Notes: a model not told the origin generated them from the letters alone. A stretch of 41,597 nucleotides of DNA from Opitutia bacterium (GCA_003558065.1 PWMU01000089.1:1-41597), one strand, 5' to 3'; shown: positions 16,460-26,366, counted from the first letter of the stretch. Made by a program: numbers and translations.

Positions 16460-16825
16460 AAGGAGGTTCAACAATAAGGCTTTGGATTTAGAAAAGATAC
16501 AAGAGGGGGGATAAACACAACCTTCCCAACAAGCAAGGAAAATCTCGCCGGGCAATTCGACCGGAACCCGGCCGGCGACCCCTTCCGGAACCGATCCCGG
16601 TCCGCGGGAAAGTCCTCGTGCCGCTTCTTTCCAATGAACTTCCCGGCCTTGCGGACGGGGCACCGGCGGTGTCGTCATTCGGCTCGGAGCGCAGGCCAAA
16701 CCCGCTCCCGCAGGGTCCGGCAGAAAACGATTTCCTTCCCAACGGTTGTTTTCGTGTTCGTACCATTCTGAGAGACTATTAGTAATTGTCTGGAATCCGT
16801 CACCAAACTTTCATCCACTCACATT
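16460..16825. other. Divergent intergenic region, porin-like gene and DUF423 gene
   Basis: This 366-base region must hold both promoters. On the minus strand TTGTGT and TATCTT are separated by 15 bases about 40 bases upstream of the porin start, a poor match. The GC-rich stretch 16550-16740 is open in one frame but reads as low-complexity Pro/Gly/Arg and was not called. Nothing else was recognised. Confidence 0.4.
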
Positions 16826-17215
16826 ATGCAGCATTCAAAGACGTTTCTCTTTCTCGCCGGGGTGTTCGGCCTGACGGGCATCGTACTCGGGGCGCTGGGG
16901 GCTCATGCGCTGGAGGAAACCCTCCAGGCCCGCGAAACGGTCGAGGCCTGGGACACCGCGGTTCGGTATCATTTTTTCCATACGGCTTCGCTCCTGGCGC
17001 TCGGCATCTGGTTTCGGGTCGAACCGGGGGTGCGTTTCGCGGGTTCCGCGGGATGGTGCTGGACCGCCGGCACCCTGATCTTCTGCGGCACCCTGTATAT
17101 CCTGGCCCTCGGAGGGCCGGGATTTCTCGGTCCGGTAACCCCGGTCGGCGGCGTTCTCTTTATGGCCGGATGGGCGCTGGTGGCCGCGGCAGCCTGGCGA
17201 CCGGGCGGGAATTGA
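16826..17215 (+). CDS. DUF423 family small membrane protein (YgdD/YwdK-like)
   Basis: The 129-residue membrane protein has four predicted helices. Family markers are the first helix ending in GLTGIVLGALGAHALEE (residues 15-31), then AVRYHFFHTASLLALGIW, FCGTLYILALGGPG and TPVGGVLFMAGWALVAAAAW. This matches the DUF423/YgdD arrangement well. The function of the family is unknown. No Shine-Dalgarno sequence precedes the ATG at 16826. It is followed after 64 bases by the CCA-adding enzyme gene, with no obvious functional link. Confidence 0.92.
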   Translation: MQHSKTFLFLAGVFGLTGIVLGALGAHALEETLQARETVEAWDTAVRYHFFHTASLLALGIWFRVEPGVRFAGSAGWCWTAGTLIFCGTLYILALGGPGFLGPVTPVGGVLFMAGWALVAAAAWRPGGN

Positions 17216-17279
17216 GACGCCTCCATCCCGTTTTTTCAGTGCATCGGTACGGGCGGGAGGGCAATGTTTTCGTTACGCA

Positions 17280-18743
17280 ATGAACGCTTCGGAGAACAAC
17301 GCCGGGCACGCTCTTCCACGGAAACCCGGCGAGCAAATGGAACTGCCGCCGGAACTCGGCGAGATGCTCGAAAGGCTTTCCGTCAGGGGCCGGCCACTGC
17401 TGGTCGGCGGGTGCGTGCGCGACTGGCTTCTCGGCTTCGAGCCCAAGGATTTCGATATCGAGGGGTTCGGAATGGATTACGCCGACCTCGCGCGGGCGCT
17501 CCGCGGCTTCGGCCCCGCCAACGTGGTCGGCAAGCAATTCGGGGTGGTCAAGATCCGGGCCCGCGGCCGCGAATACGATTTCAGCCTCCCCCGCAGGGAA
17601 GTCAAGAGCGGCGCCGGACATCGCGGGTTCGACGTCGAACCGGACCCGCACCTCACGGAGGAACGGGCCGCCCTGCGGCGCGATTTCACGCTCAACGCCA
17701 TTTCCTGCGACCCGCGCACCGGCGAAATCATCGATCCGGCCGGGGGGCTGGAGGACCTTAAGGCCGGACGGCTTCGACACACCAGCGACGCGTTTGCGGA
17801 AGATCCGCTGCGCGTGCTGCGGGCGTTTCAGCTGGCCGCCCGATTCGATTTCATTCTCGCCGAGGAAACCGCGGCCTTGTGCCGTTCGATCCGTGACACG
17901 TTCTCCGAACTCCCGAAGGAAAGGATCTGGGGCGAGTGGGAAAAGTGGGCGGCGAAGTCCGTCACCCCGTCGCGGGGCCTCCGGATCCTGGAAGAAACCG
18001 GATGGATCGGGTTTTTTCCGGAGATCGCGGCGCTCGAGGGCGTTCCCCAGGATCCCGAGTGGCACCCCGAGGGCGATGTCTACACTCACACCTTGCACTG
18101 TGTCGACAGCCTGGCGGCGATGCCGGAATGGGCCGAAAGCGGCCTTCCGAAACGGCGCGACCTGATGTTGGCGGTGCTCGCGCACGATTTCGGCAAGGCC
18201 GAAACCACCGAACAGGCTGAAAAGGACGGGGTTCTTCGCTGGGTCAGCCCGCGGCATGAAATCAAAGGCGGCGGGATTGCGGAAACCTTTCTCCGGCGCA
18301 TCGGCGCCCCCAAGGCGACCCGGGCGTTCGTGGTTCCCCTGGTCGAGAGCCACCTTTATCACATTCACATGCAGGACGAGCCGAGTTCCTCGGCTATTCG
18401 GCGGCTGGCGCGGCGTCTGGAGCCCGCCGGTATCGAAGATCTATGCCTGGTCATGCTGGCCGACCTTCGGGGACGCCCGCCGAAACAGGAAGAGGATCAT
18501 CCCGGTATCGCCAGCTTGCGCGAAGGCGCCCGCCGTTTGCACATCGAGGACCGCGCTCCCCGGCCGATCCTGCTGGGGAGGCATTTGATCGCCGAGGGAC
18601 TGAAACCCGGGCCCCATTTTGGAAAAATCCTCGACGCGCTGTTCGAAGCACAGCTGGAGGGAGCCTTTTCGGATGAAGACGAGGGCGTCCGTTACCTGAA
18701 GAAGTTTCTGAAAGACCCGAAGAACCGGGCGTTGTTGAAGTAA
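17280..18743 (+). CDS. cca: CCA tRNA nucleotidyltransferase with HD domain
   Basis: Adds or repairs the 3' CCA end of tRNAs. The 487-residue protein has the nucleotidyltransferase motif LVGGCVRDWLLG (41-52), catalytic Asp57/Asp59 in PKDFDIEGFG, RRDFTLNAISCD, and DPLRVLRAFQLAARF of the neck domain. A C-terminal HD phosphohydrolase domain follows (LAHDFGKAETT, His302-Asp303). A separate CCA or poly(A) polymerase activity cannot be distinguished by eye, but the tRNA-Phe in this window lacks an encoded CCA, so such an enzyme is needed. The initial 17 residues look dispensable; MELPPELGEML at 17337 is an alternative start. Confidence 0.9.
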   Translation: MNASENNAGHALPRKPGEQMELPPELGEMLERLSVRGRPLLVGGCVRDWLLGFEPKDFDIEGFGMDYADLARALRGFGPANVVGKQFGVVKIRARGREYDFSLPRREVKSGAGHRGFDVEPDPHLTEERAALRRDFTLNAISCDPRTGEIIDPAGGLEDLKAGRLRHTSDAFAEDPLRVLRAFQLAARFDFILAEETAALCRSIRDTFSELPKERIWGEWEKWAAKSVTPSRGLRILEETGWIGFFPEIAALEGVPQDPEWHPEGDVYTHTLHCVDSLAAMPEWAESGLPKRRDLMLAVLAHDFGKAETTEQAEKDGVLRWVSPRHEIKGGGIAETFLRRIGAPKATRAFVVPLVESHLYHIHMQDEPSSSAIRRLARRLEPAGIEDLCLVMLADLRGRPPKQEEDHPGIASLREGARRLHIEDRAPRPILLGRHLIAEGLKPGPHFGKILDALFEAQLEGAFSDEDEGVRYLKKFLKDPKNRALLK

Positions 18744-18795
18744 CCTCCCCGGCACTCGAAAATCCCAGTACGCCCCCTCGGCCCCGCGACCCGCG

Positions 18796-20004
18796 TCACG
18801 AGCGGAAGAGCACGCTCTCACGATAAAACAGTCTCACGGCCACCGCGAGCGCAAGGGCCGCGTATAGACTGGTCGTTGCGAAAACGAGACCGATCGCGCC
18901 CCAGTCGTACGAACCGATCATCATTTCCTTGCTGACCAGAGCGATGTTCAGGACCGGCGCCCAGAGCAACGTCGAATTGAGTTCGACCCCGGGAAGCGTG
19001 GCCGCAATGGCCGGAAGGATGGCGAGCAATAACAGCGGAGACACGTAGGTCTGCGCTTCCTTGAAGCTCCGCGCAAATACAGACAGCGCCAGCAAGGCCG
19101 CCGAAAACAGGCACGCGACCGGAATAAGAAGAAAGAACACCGCCACAAGAGAGAGGGGGTCGAGCGCCAGCAGGGCCTCGCCGTCACCGGCTCCGTTTTC
19201 AAGTAATGAAAACCCGAATACCAGTGCGACTCCCAGCGAACCCACCGCCAACAGCGCGGTCGCCACGGAGGCGGTTACCACCACCAGGTACTTCCCCAGC
19301 ACCAACGCCAGACGGGAGACCGGGCTGCTCAGAATCGTCTCCATGGTTCCGCGCTCCTTTTCGCCGGCGGTCAGGTCCATCGCCGGATACATGGCTCCCG
19401 TCACGCACAGCAGGATGATGATATAGGGAATCACCCCGCCCAAGGCGGACCCCGTCACTTTCTCGGGCGGTGCCACATTCCTTGTTTCGACCGTGAAGGG
19501 CTCCAGAAGGTCGGCGGCCAGGTCCCGATCCGTCAGCCGCCGCTCCACGACATCGTCGCGCAACTCCCGGAAAAATTCTCTCAAGACCTGCGCGGCAAGA
19601 CTCGATTTCACATCGCCCTCGAACGTATAAAGGGTCACCTCGCCCGTGGAACGTTCCTCCTCGACGGCAGCTTCGAAGCCGTCGGGAATCCTGACGGCTG
19701 CCCGAACGTCGCGTCGCAGCACGCGGTCAATCGCATCTCCGCTGTCCGGAACCACGGTGATTCCCTGAAGTGCGCCGAGCTTATCGAGCACCCCCGGAGA
19801 ATCCTCCCCGTCGATGACGATCACCCGGTGCTGTTCCTGACGGGCCTGCTCCATCACGACGAACGAGAGCGCTCCCAGCCCGAACATCAGCAACGGTATC
19901 ACCACCAGCGGAACGACGATCATCGAAATCAATGCGCGCCGGTCCCTGAGGATGTCGATCAACTCCTTCAAGTAAACCACCCGCACCTGGCGCAGCACTC
20001 TCAT
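18796..20004 (-). CDS. ABC-2 type transporter permease (NatB-like)
   Basis: The 402-residue membrane protein has one N-terminal helix (about 25-53, ISMIVVPLVVIPLLMFGLGA). A periplasmic domain of about 120 residues follows, then a C-terminal bundle of five helices. That bundle contains DLTAGEKERGTMETILSSPV, the diagnostic cytoplasmic loop of NatB/ABC-2 permeases. It overlaps the ATPase gene upstream by four bases. Together they form an exporter; NatAB pairs export Na+ in Bacillus, but the substrate is not predictable here. It converges on the cca gene. Confidence 0.9.
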   Translation of the reverse strand: MRVLRQVRVVYLKELIDILRDRRALISMIVVPLVVIPLLMFGLGALSFVVMEQARQEQHRVIVIDGEDSPGVLDKLGALQGITVVPDSGDAIDRVLRRDVRAAVRIPDGFEAAVEEERSTGEVTLYTFEGDVKSSLAAQVLREFFRELRDDVVERRLTDRDLAADLLEPFTVETRNVAPPEKVTGSALGGVIPYIIILLCVTGAMYPAMDLTAGEKERGTMETILSSPVSRLALVLGKYLVVVTASVATALLAVGSLGVALVFGFSLLENGAGDGEALLALDPLSLVAVFFLLIPVACLFSAALLALSVFARSFKEAQTYVSPLLLLAILPAIAATLPGVELNSTLLWAPVLNIALVSKEMMIGSYDWGAIGLVFATTSLYAALALAVAVRLFYRESVLFRS

Positions 20005-20744
20005 GCCACCTCCTCCCTGGTGACGAGCTTGACGAATACCTCTTCGAGGTCGGATTCGCCATGGCGCTCGTAAAGCTCGGCGAGCGACCCTTCGTCCACC
20101 AGCCTGCCGCGATGAATGACTCCCACGTTATCGCACAGTTTCTCCGCCTCGCGCATGATGTGGGTGGAAAAGATCACCGTCTTTCCCCGCTCCCGGCATT
20201 CCCGGATGAATCCGAGTACCGCCCTCGCCGTCAGCACGTCCAACCCCGAAGTCGGTTCGTCGAAGATCATGACCGGCGGATCGTGGATAAGGGTACGGGC
20301 AATGGACACTTTCTGTTTCATCCCCGTGGAAAGATTGTCGCACCGCCTATCCTGAAAATCGCGGGCTTCCAGGTTCTCGAACAGGGCGTCCGCCCGGCGG
20401 GCGAGATCCGCTCCGCGCAGACCGTGTAAGCGGCCGAAATACTCCACCATTTCGCGGGCTGTCAGCCGCCCGTAAAGCGCCGTCCCCCCGGACAGGAACC
20501 CGACTCGGGCGCGCACAGCCTCCGGCGCCGACGCGACGTCGAACCCATCGACCGACGCCCGTCCGCGCGTGGGTTTCAGCAACGTCGCCAGCATTCGGAG
20601 AGTCGTGGTTTTCCCCGCCCCGTTGCCGCCGAGCAGACCGTAGATCCGGCCCTCTTCGCATCGAAACGACACGTCGTCCACCGCGTGGAACAACCCGCGC
20701 TTCCTGTCGCTGAACGATTTGCTGATACCCGAAACCTCTACCAT
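20001..20744 (-). CDS. ABC transporter ATP-binding protein (NatA-like)
   Basis: The 247-residue ATPase shows Walker A GGNGAGKTTTLRML (about 38-51), signature DNLSTGMKQKVSIARTLIHD (LSTGM form, typical for NatA/CcmA-type exporters), Walker B VMIFDEPTSGLDV and the switch His in IFSTHIMREAEKL. The start is 12 bases after the OppF stop and the gene overlaps the permease by four bases. It may therefore be transcribed with the oligopeptide transporter operon. Confidence 0.93.
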   Translation of the reverse strand: MVEVSGISKSFSDRKRGLFHAVDDVSFRCEEGRIYGLLGGNGAGKTTTLRMLATLLKPTRGRASVDGFDVASAPEAVRARVGFLSGGTALYGRLTAREMVEYFGRLHGLRGADLARRADALFENLEARDFQDRRCDNLSTGMKQKVSIARTLIHDPPVMIFDEPTSGLDVLTARAVLGFIRECRERGKTVIFSTHIMREAEKLCDNVGVIHRGRLVDEGSLAELYERHGESDLEEVFVKLVTREEVA

Positions 20745-20756
20745 GGGTATTCCGGG

Positions 20757-21611
20757 CTAAAAGTCGGGAACCGCCGCCAACAGCTTTTTCGTGTATTCGT
20801 GTTGCGGATTCTCGTAAATATCCCGCGCCGTAGCCTGCTCGACGATCTTCCCCTCGGTCATCACCAACACCTCGTCGCCGATGTGCTCGACCACCGCGAG
20901 GTCGTGGGCGATGAACAGGTAGGTCAACCCCAGTTTTTCCTGCAGGTCCTGCAGCAGATTGACGATTGACGCCTGGACCGACACGTCCAGGGCGCTCACC
21001 GGCTCGTCACAGACGATGAACTCCGGCTCCACCGAAAGAGCCCGCGCAATGCCGATGCGTTGCCGCTGGCCGCCGCTGAACTCGTGGGGATACCGGTTGA
21101 GGTGCTCCTCTTCCAGCCCGACCTGCTTCAAAAGGTCCGCCGACCGCTCCCGCCGCTGGCTCCGGGTCATTTCCGGAAAATGAATCATCAGGGCCTCCGC
21201 AACGATCGCCTCAACCGTCATTCGCGGATTGAGCGAATTAAAGGGATCCTGGAAGATCATCTGGATCTTCTTTCTGAACGGGAAAAACCCTTTCCGCTTG
21301 AGCGGAGTAATCTCACTGCCCTGATAAAAGAGTTTTCCGGAAGTGACAGGAACGAGCTTGACGATCGACCGACCGATGGTGGTTTTGCCGCTGCCGCTTT
21401 CACCGACCAGCCCGACGGTCTTGCCCTGCGGCACCTTGAACGAAACCCCGTCAACGGCTTTCACGTGGTCCACCACCCGGCGAAACACGCCGCCGTAAAC
21501 CGGGAAGTGCACTTTGAGATCCCTGACCTCGAGCAGAGGGGTCCGGGAGGTGCCGGCGTCCTGATCAGGCATGGATGAAGGGGTTTCGGATTTTTCCGGG
21601 ATGTTTTTCAT
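20757..21611 (-). CDS. oppF: Oligopeptide/dipeptide ABC transporter ATPase F
   Basis: The 284-residue cytoplasmic ATPase shows Walker [19 protein letters not shown]-loop [15 protein letters not shown], signature [15 protein letters not shown], Walker [17 protein letters not shown] and the His-loop [13 protein letters not shown]. The C-terminal segment [15 protein letters not shown] is typical of the OppF/DppF subfamily. It overlaps the OppD gene by four bases. It energises peptide import together with OppD and the two permeases. Confidence 0.94.
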   Translation of the reverse strand: MKNIPEKSETPSSMPDQDAGTSRTPLLEVRDLKVHFPVYGGVFRRVVDHVKAVDGVSFKVPQGKTVGLVGESGSGKTTIGRSIVKLVPVTSGKLFYQGSEITPLKRKGFFPFRKKIQMIFQDPFNSLNPRMTVEAIVAEALMIHFPEMTRSQRRERSADLLKQVGLEEEHLNRYPHEFSGGQRQRIGIARALSVEPEFIVCDEPVSALDVSVQASIVNLLQDLQEKLGLTYLFIAHDLAVVEHIGDEVLVMTEGKIVEQATARDIYENPQHEYTKKLLAAVPDF

Positions 21612-22540
21612 TCTACGGTATTCGCGCCGTTATTACGGTTTTCCGTGAGCCGCTGATCCCCCGCCTTCTCCAGTTCAGCGTAATCGATCGTCGTCAAGCG
21701 TTTCTGGCGGACGCCCATGCGGGGGATACAGGAAATGAGGGCCCTCGTGTAGGCATGCTGCGGATTCCTCAGAACCTCCTCGGTCGGGCCGGCCTCGACG
21801 ATCTTTCCGCGAAACATGACGATCACCTTGTCGGCGAAGCCCGAAACGATGCCGAAATTGTGAGTGATGAGAATAATCGACATGGCAAGTTTCTGTTTCA
21901 AATCGCGAAGCAGGTCCATGATCTGGGCCTGAATGGTCACGTCGAGGGCCGTCGTCGGTTCATCGGCCACCAGCAGCTTGGGGTGACAGGCCAGGGCCAT
22001 CGCAATCATCACCCGCTGCTGCATTCCCCCGCTCAACTGATGAGGATAGTCCCGGAATCGCTTTTCGGGCTCGCGGATTTTCACAAGGTCCAGAGAGCGG
22101 ATAATCTCCTTCTCGACGTCGTTGACTTCCGGCCGGTGAAGCTTGATCGCCTCCGCAATCTGATTTCCCACCGTGAACACGGGGTTCAGCGAGGTGGCCG
22201 GCTCCTGGAAGATGTAGGCGATTTCCTTTCCCCGGAACTTGCGGATCTCCCTCTCGGAGCATCGGGTGAGGTTCCTGCCTTCAAAAAGGATATCCCCCGA
22301 TATCCGGCACACCGGCTCTTCGGGGAGCAAACGAGTCAGCGACATGGCCGTCACGCTCTTGCCGCTGCCGCTCTCGCCAACCACCGCAAGGGTTTCTCCC
22401 TTCCTGACCTCAAACGAAATCCCGTCCACGGCCAGGTTCGTTTCTCCCCGGGAGCGGAACTCGATCACCAGGTCCCGGACATCCAGAAGAGGTGACGGAG
22501 ATTCGGTCGACGAACTGTTACGGTTTCCGTTCTTGGCCAT
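21608..22540 (-). CDS. oppD: Oligopeptide/dipeptide ABC transporter ATPase D
   Basis: The 310-residue ATPase shows Walker [19 protein letters not shown] (OppD-type 'GKSVT'), Q-loop [15 protein letters not shown], signature [15 protein letters not shown], Walker [17 protein letters not shown] and His-loop [13 protein letters not shown]. The C-terminal [18 protein letters not shown] is the OppD/DppD Cys-containing region, although only one of the four cysteines associated with an Fe-S cluster in some members is visible. It starts 14 bases after the OppC gene. Confidence 0.94.
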   Translation of the reverse strand: MAKNGNRNSSSTESPSPLLDVRDLVIEFRSRGETNLAVDGISFEVRKGETLAVVGESGSGKSVTAMSLTRLLPEEPVCRISGDILFEGRNLTRCSEREIRKFRGKEIAYIFQEPATSLNPVFTVGNQIAEAIKLHRPEVNDVEKEIIRSLDLVKIREPEKRFRDYPHQLSGGMQQRVMIAMALACHPKLLVADEPTTALDVTIQAQIMDLLRDLKQKLAMSIILITHNFGIVSGFADKVIVMFRGKIVEAGPTEEVLRNPQHAYTRALISCIPRMGVRQKRLTTIDYAELEKAGDQRLTENRNNGANTVE

Positions 22541-22554
22541 GGTACAATCTGTTT

Positions 22555-23613
22555 TCAGCGGCTCAGAAATTTCTGCTTGGGGTCGACAATGTCCCGGAGA
22601 ACATCTCCGAGGACGTTAAAGGCGATCACAGTCACAAAAATGGCCGCCCCGGGAAGCAAAAGCCACCAGAAATTCAGCATGAACACTTTCATATCCTGTG
22701 CCTGACTCAGCATCAACCCCCAGGACGCCGAAGGTTCCTGGATCCCCAGGCCGAGAAAGCTCAGCGCGGCCTCTCCCAGGATAAACCCGGGGATGCTCAG
22801 ACTGGCGGCAACCACCAGATAGCTGAAGACGTTGGGAAGAATGTGCTTCCAGACGATTTTCCAGGACGACTGCCCGAGAACTTCGGCGGCCAGAACAAAC
22901 TGGCGGTTTCTCAGCGAAAGCGTCATTCCCCGGATGATACGCGCCGTGCCCCCCCAGGCCAGGAAACTGAGGATCAACACGATCAGGAAAAAGATCTGCG
23001 CGGGAGAAAGGTGGTCGGGAAAGGTCGACCGGAGAACCAGGAGCAGGTACAATCCGGGAATCGCCATCACCAACTCGATGAAGCGCATGGTGACGCCGTC
23101 CCATATCCCGCCGAAATAACCGGCCAGGCCCCCGGCCATGAAACCGAACACCATAATGATAGAGATTCCCACCAGCCCGATCGAAAGGGATATCCGCGAA
23201 CCGTACAGGAGCCGGGAGAAATTGTCCCGCCCGGTTTCATCGCTGCCCAGCAAATAGATTCGGTCGGGCTCGTCGACCAGAAACAGGTGCCGCTCGGCGG
23301 GGATCAGCCCGAAAAGCCGGTACTCGTAGCCGGACGCGAAAAAACGGATGGGCGCGCCCTCCCCTTCAATCTTGCGATAAACCATCTCTTGGGGCTCCGC
23401 CAGCTCGTACCGCTGCACATGCAGCCCGCCGTCCTTCCAGAACACGGAGGTGGGCGGGTGATAGGTTTTTTGAAGATCCTGGTCCGAGGTTTCGTAAGGG
23501 GATAGAAAGTCCGCAAAGAGCGCCACCAGATAAAACACCGCCAGCAGGCTCAGCACCGCCAGCCCCAGGGGGCGTTCGAGGACCTGCCGGAATATGCCCT
23601 TTTCCCTAGTCAT
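22555..23613 (-). CDS. oppC: Oligopeptide ABC transporter permease C
   Basis: The 352-residue inner-membrane permease has an N-terminal helix (RPLGLAVLSLLAVFYLVALF) and an enlarged periplasmic segment of about 90 residues (roughly 40-130). Five further helices follow. The cytoplasmic EAA loop is EVLGQSSWKIVWKHILPNVF. LLGSDETGRDNFSRLLYGSR is the standard OppC/DppC pre-channel motif. The periplasmic insertion is longer than in Escherichia coli DppC but is common in peptide permeases of other phyla. It overlaps the OppB gene by eight bases. Confidence 0.93.
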   Translation of the reverse strand: MTREKGIFRQVLERPLGLAVLSLLAVFYLVALFADFLSPYETSDQDLQKTYHPPTSVFWKDGGLHVQRYELAEPQEMVYRKIEGEGAPIRFFASGYEYRLFGLIPAERHLFLVDEPDRIYLLGSDETGRDNFSRLLYGSRISLSIGLVGISIIMVFGFMAGGLAGYFGGIWDGVTMRFIELVMAIPGLYLLLVLRSTFPDHLSPAQIFFLIVLILSFLAWGGTARIIRGMTLSLRNRQFVLAAEVLGQSSWKIVWKHILPNVFSYLVVAASLSIPGFILGEAALSFLGLGIQEPSASWGLMLSQAQDMKVFMLNFWWLLLPGAAIFVTVIAFNVLGDVLRDIVDPKQKFLSR

Positions 23614-24583
23614 AGCGGATGCGCGGATCGTTCCAGGCCAGCATGATGTCGGCGAGCAGGTTCCCGAGGATCAGCATCGTACTGCCCATCACCAGCGCCC
23701 CCAGCACCACAAACTGGTCCTGCTGCAACAGGGCGTGGAAAACCAGGTGGCCGATCCCCGGATAGTTCATAACGATCTCCACCATGAGCGCCCCGCTCAG
23801 GATCGTGGAAAAAGCAAACCCCGCCGCCGTGATCAACGGGTTGATGGCGTTGCGGAAAACATGCCGAAACATGACAATACCTTCAGGCACACCTTTCGCC
23901 CGGGCCGTCGTCACGTACTCCGAACGTATATTATCAATAAAATTCGCCCGCATAATCCGCATGATGCTGGCGATACTGCCGATGCCGACCACAATCGTCG
24001 GGAGTACCAGGTGATGAACGATGTCGAAAAACTTCCTGAACGGCGACATGAACTCGAATTCGGTCGAAGTAAAACCTCCCAACGGGAACAGTCCCGTCCG
24101 TGCCGCGAAAAACAGCGCCAGCAGCGCCAGGAAAAACTCCGGGATCGACAACGCCGCGTAGGCCAGAATCGAGCTGATACGATCGAAGACCGAATCCTTG
24201 TAGATGGCCGCGAGGACTCCGAGAGGAATGGCTATGATCCAGGCGAAAGTGAGCGAGGTGAGGGACAGAATGATAGTGGCGGGCAGACGCTGCCCCAGCA
24301 GCTCCCAGACATCGACCTTATAGTGAAAGGAGTAACCGAAATCCGACCGGAGATCCCACGGAATCACGTTCGAAAGCCACAGGAAATACTGAACGTACCA
24401 CGGGTTATGCAGACCGAACTCTTGCTCCAGCCGTTCGATGTAATCGGGATCCACGTCGCGCTGCATCCGCACCTGGTCCAGAAAGTCGCCGGGAGCCAGG
24501 TGCATCAGCATCGTCGCCATAAACGTGATCCCCAACAGCATGGGAATCAGGGCGAGAAGGCGCCTGGTTATGACGGTCCTCAT
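23606..24583 (-). CDS. oppB: Oligopeptide ABC transporter permease B
   Basis: The 325-residue permease has six helices. The N-terminal LLALIPMLLGITFMATMLMH is the conserved first helix, LGVLAAIYKDSVFD follows, and the EAA loop is TARAKGVPEGIVMFRHVFRN. The C-terminal GALMVEIVMNYPGIGHLVF is typical of OppB/DppB. It begins one base after the stop codon of the binding-protein gene. It forms the transmembrane channel with OppC. Confidence 0.93.
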   Translation of the reverse strand: MRTVITRRLLALIPMLLGITFMATMLMHLAPGDFLDQVRMQRDVDPDYIERLEQEFGLHNPWYVQYFLWLSNVIPWDLRSDFGYSFHYKVDVWELLGQRLPATIILSLTSLTFAWIIAIPLGVLAAIYKDSVFDRISSILAYAALSIPEFFLALLALFFAARTGLFPLGGFTSTEFEFMSPFRKFFDIVHHLVLPTIVVGIGSIASIMRIMRANFIDNIRSEYVTTARAKGVPEGIVMFRHVFRNAINPLITAAGFAFSTILSGALMVEIVMNYPGIGHLVFHALLQQDQFVVLGALVMGSTMLILGNLLADIMLAWNDPRIRYD

Positions 24584-24584
24584 A

Positions 24585-26366
24585 TCAGCGCAACAGGCGT
24601 TGCTCAGCCCAGATTTCGTCGATATTCCAGATCATGCTTCCCATATTGGGGGGATCGATGTTCTTCCAACGGTTCCGCATGCCCTCGTAGGTATTGGGGG
24701 TGATCAGGTAAATCAGCGCCATCTGCTCGCTCATGATGTACTGGACCTCGTTAAAATATTCCCTGCGTTCCTCTTCATCCAGGGTAAGCAACTGCTTCTG
24801 CATGAGTTCGTCAATCCTCGCTTCCCACTCCGTCGCGGGTTCGGGTTGATTGGGATGCCAGACATGCAGGCGCCCCCCGCTGCTGTAGATCGACATACCG
24901 CCGTGGGGGTCGCGGCCGCCGGTGAAGCCGAGAAGTCCCGCCTCGTAGCTGAGCGAGTCCGTGATCCGATTGACGAAATTGCTGAAGTCCAGAAGCCGCA
25001 GCCGCACCTCGATTCCCAGGTCCTTCATGTTCTCCATGAATACGGTGGCCATATTCGCGCGGAGCCGGTTGTCTTCGTTGGTTATGAGCGTGAACGTCAC
25101 GCGGTTTCCGTCCGCGTCATAAAGCCTGCCGTCCCGGTACTGAAAGCCTTCCTCCTTAAGCAGGGAACGGGCCTTGTCCGGATCGAAGGGATAGGTCTTC
25201 ACATTCGGATTGTACCACTGGGTGTTCGCCGGGCTCACCGAACTCCACAGCGGCTCCCCGCGCCCGAAGATCACCCCGTCGATGAGACCCTGGCGGTCGA
25301 TTCCGTATGACACCGCCTGGCGAAACTTCTTGTTCGTAAACCACTCCAGCTTGTGAGGCTCAACAAAGGGGGTTCCGTTCTCATTCTTCCCCGGGTTCTG
25401 GTTGAACCAGATAAAATTCGTGCTCGTCGACGGCCCCCGGTCGTGAACTCCGTAATCGTGCCTTTCCGCGTTGCGCCGAATCCACCCGACCTGGTCCGGC
25501 GTGATGCCCTGGTGGTCGCTCTGGCCGGAAGCGAAGGCCACCATGCTCGCGTTCTGATCCTGCACAAACCGCTCGATAAAGAAATCGACGTACGGCAAAC
25601 GCCGGGCTTCCTTGTCAGCCCGCCAGTAATGGGGATTTGGCTCATAGATCATCCGCTGAGCCGGGCGAAAGGATCGAATACGAAACGGGCCGGTAGCCAC
25701 GATCTCTTCCGGCGACCCCGACGCCGTGCTGATGGTCCATTGGCGCATCAGCGTGCCGTCTTCGTAGGCCTCGTGAAGTTTGTGTCGAGGCAGGATCGGG
25801 GTCCCGATATAAAGCAGGAACGGCGCATAAACTTCCGGAGTGGTGATCCGCACGGTATGTTCGTCGATCTTCTCCACCTCGAAGGGCTCGCCGCCAACAG
25901 CGAACTCCATTTGCATGCGGTTGGGGTACCGCTCATCGTAAATCGCCTTGAACGTGAAGACCACGTCGTCCGCCGTGAACGGCTCCCCGTCGCTCCAGCG
26001 GACCCCGCGGCGCAAATGAAAAGTGAAGCTCTTGCTGTCGTCGGATATGTCCCAGGATTCCGCCAGGGCGGGAACCACCTCCTCCTTCACCGGATCAAAC
26101 CGCGTCAATCCGTCGAGAATCCGGGCGATCGCCTCCGACGACGAAGCATCTTCGCTCACCAACGGGTTGAAGGTCGCCGGCGTCCCCGCGGACGTTCCTG
26201 TGAGAATATCCCCGCGCACACCCGGCGGCCGTTCCGAAACATCCGCGCCCTCCGGCAGGGGATGGTCTTCACGCTCCGACTCGATCTCCGCAGAACACGC
26301 GCACAGCGTGATCATCGCCACGAGACACGTCTTGCGAAGGACTATTGCCGCTTGTTTCTTACTCAT
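24585..26366 (-). CDS. Peptide ABC transporter substrate-binding lipoprotein (family 5)
   Basis: The 593-residue extracytoplasmic binding protein has a lipobox LCAC with Cys24 as the lipidation site. The SBP family-5 core is clear: ESWDISDDSKSFTFHLRRGV, WSDGEPFTADDVVFTFKAI, VEKIDEHTVRITTP and KFRQAVSYGIDRQGLIDG. It is the first gene of the leftward operon, followed immediately by the B, C, D and F genes, so it provides specificity for the whole transporter. Ligand could be an oligopeptide, a murein peptide or another solute; no sequence feature decides this. Confidence 0.93.
   Translation of the reverse strand: MSKKQAAIVLRKTCLVAMITLCACSAEIESEREDHPLPEGADVSERPPGVRGDILTGTSAGTPATFNPLVSEDASSSEAIARILDGLTRFDPVKEEVVPALAESWDISDDSKSFTFHLRRGVRWSDGEPFTADDVVFTFKAIYDERYPNRMQMEFAVGGEPFEVEKIDEHTVRITTPEVYAPFLLYIGTPILPRHKLHEAYEDGTLMRQWTISTASGSPEEIVATGPFRIRSFRPAQRMIYEPNPHYWRADKEARRLPYVDFFIERFVQDQNASMVAFASGQSDHQGITPDQVGWIRRNAERHDYGVHDRGPSTSTNFIWFNQNPGKNENGTPFVEPHKLEWFTNKKFRQAVSYGIDRQGLIDGVIFGRGEPLWSSVSPANTQWYNPNVKTYPFDPDKARSLLKEEGFQYRDGRLYDADGNRVTFTLITNEDNRLRANMATVFMENMKDLGIEVRLRLLDFSNFVNRITDSLSYEAGLLGFTGGRDPHGGMSIYSSGGRLHVWHPNQPEPATEWEARIDELMQKQLLTLDEEERREYFNEVQYIMSEQMALIYLITPNTYEGMRNRWKNIDPPNMGSMIWNIDEIWAEQRLLR

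Noticed and set aside
16460-16699. 80-residue N-terminal extension of the porin-like protein
   Set aside because: It is Pro/Gly/Arg-rich and not membrane- or signal-like, and the real signal peptide begins at the ATG at 16459.
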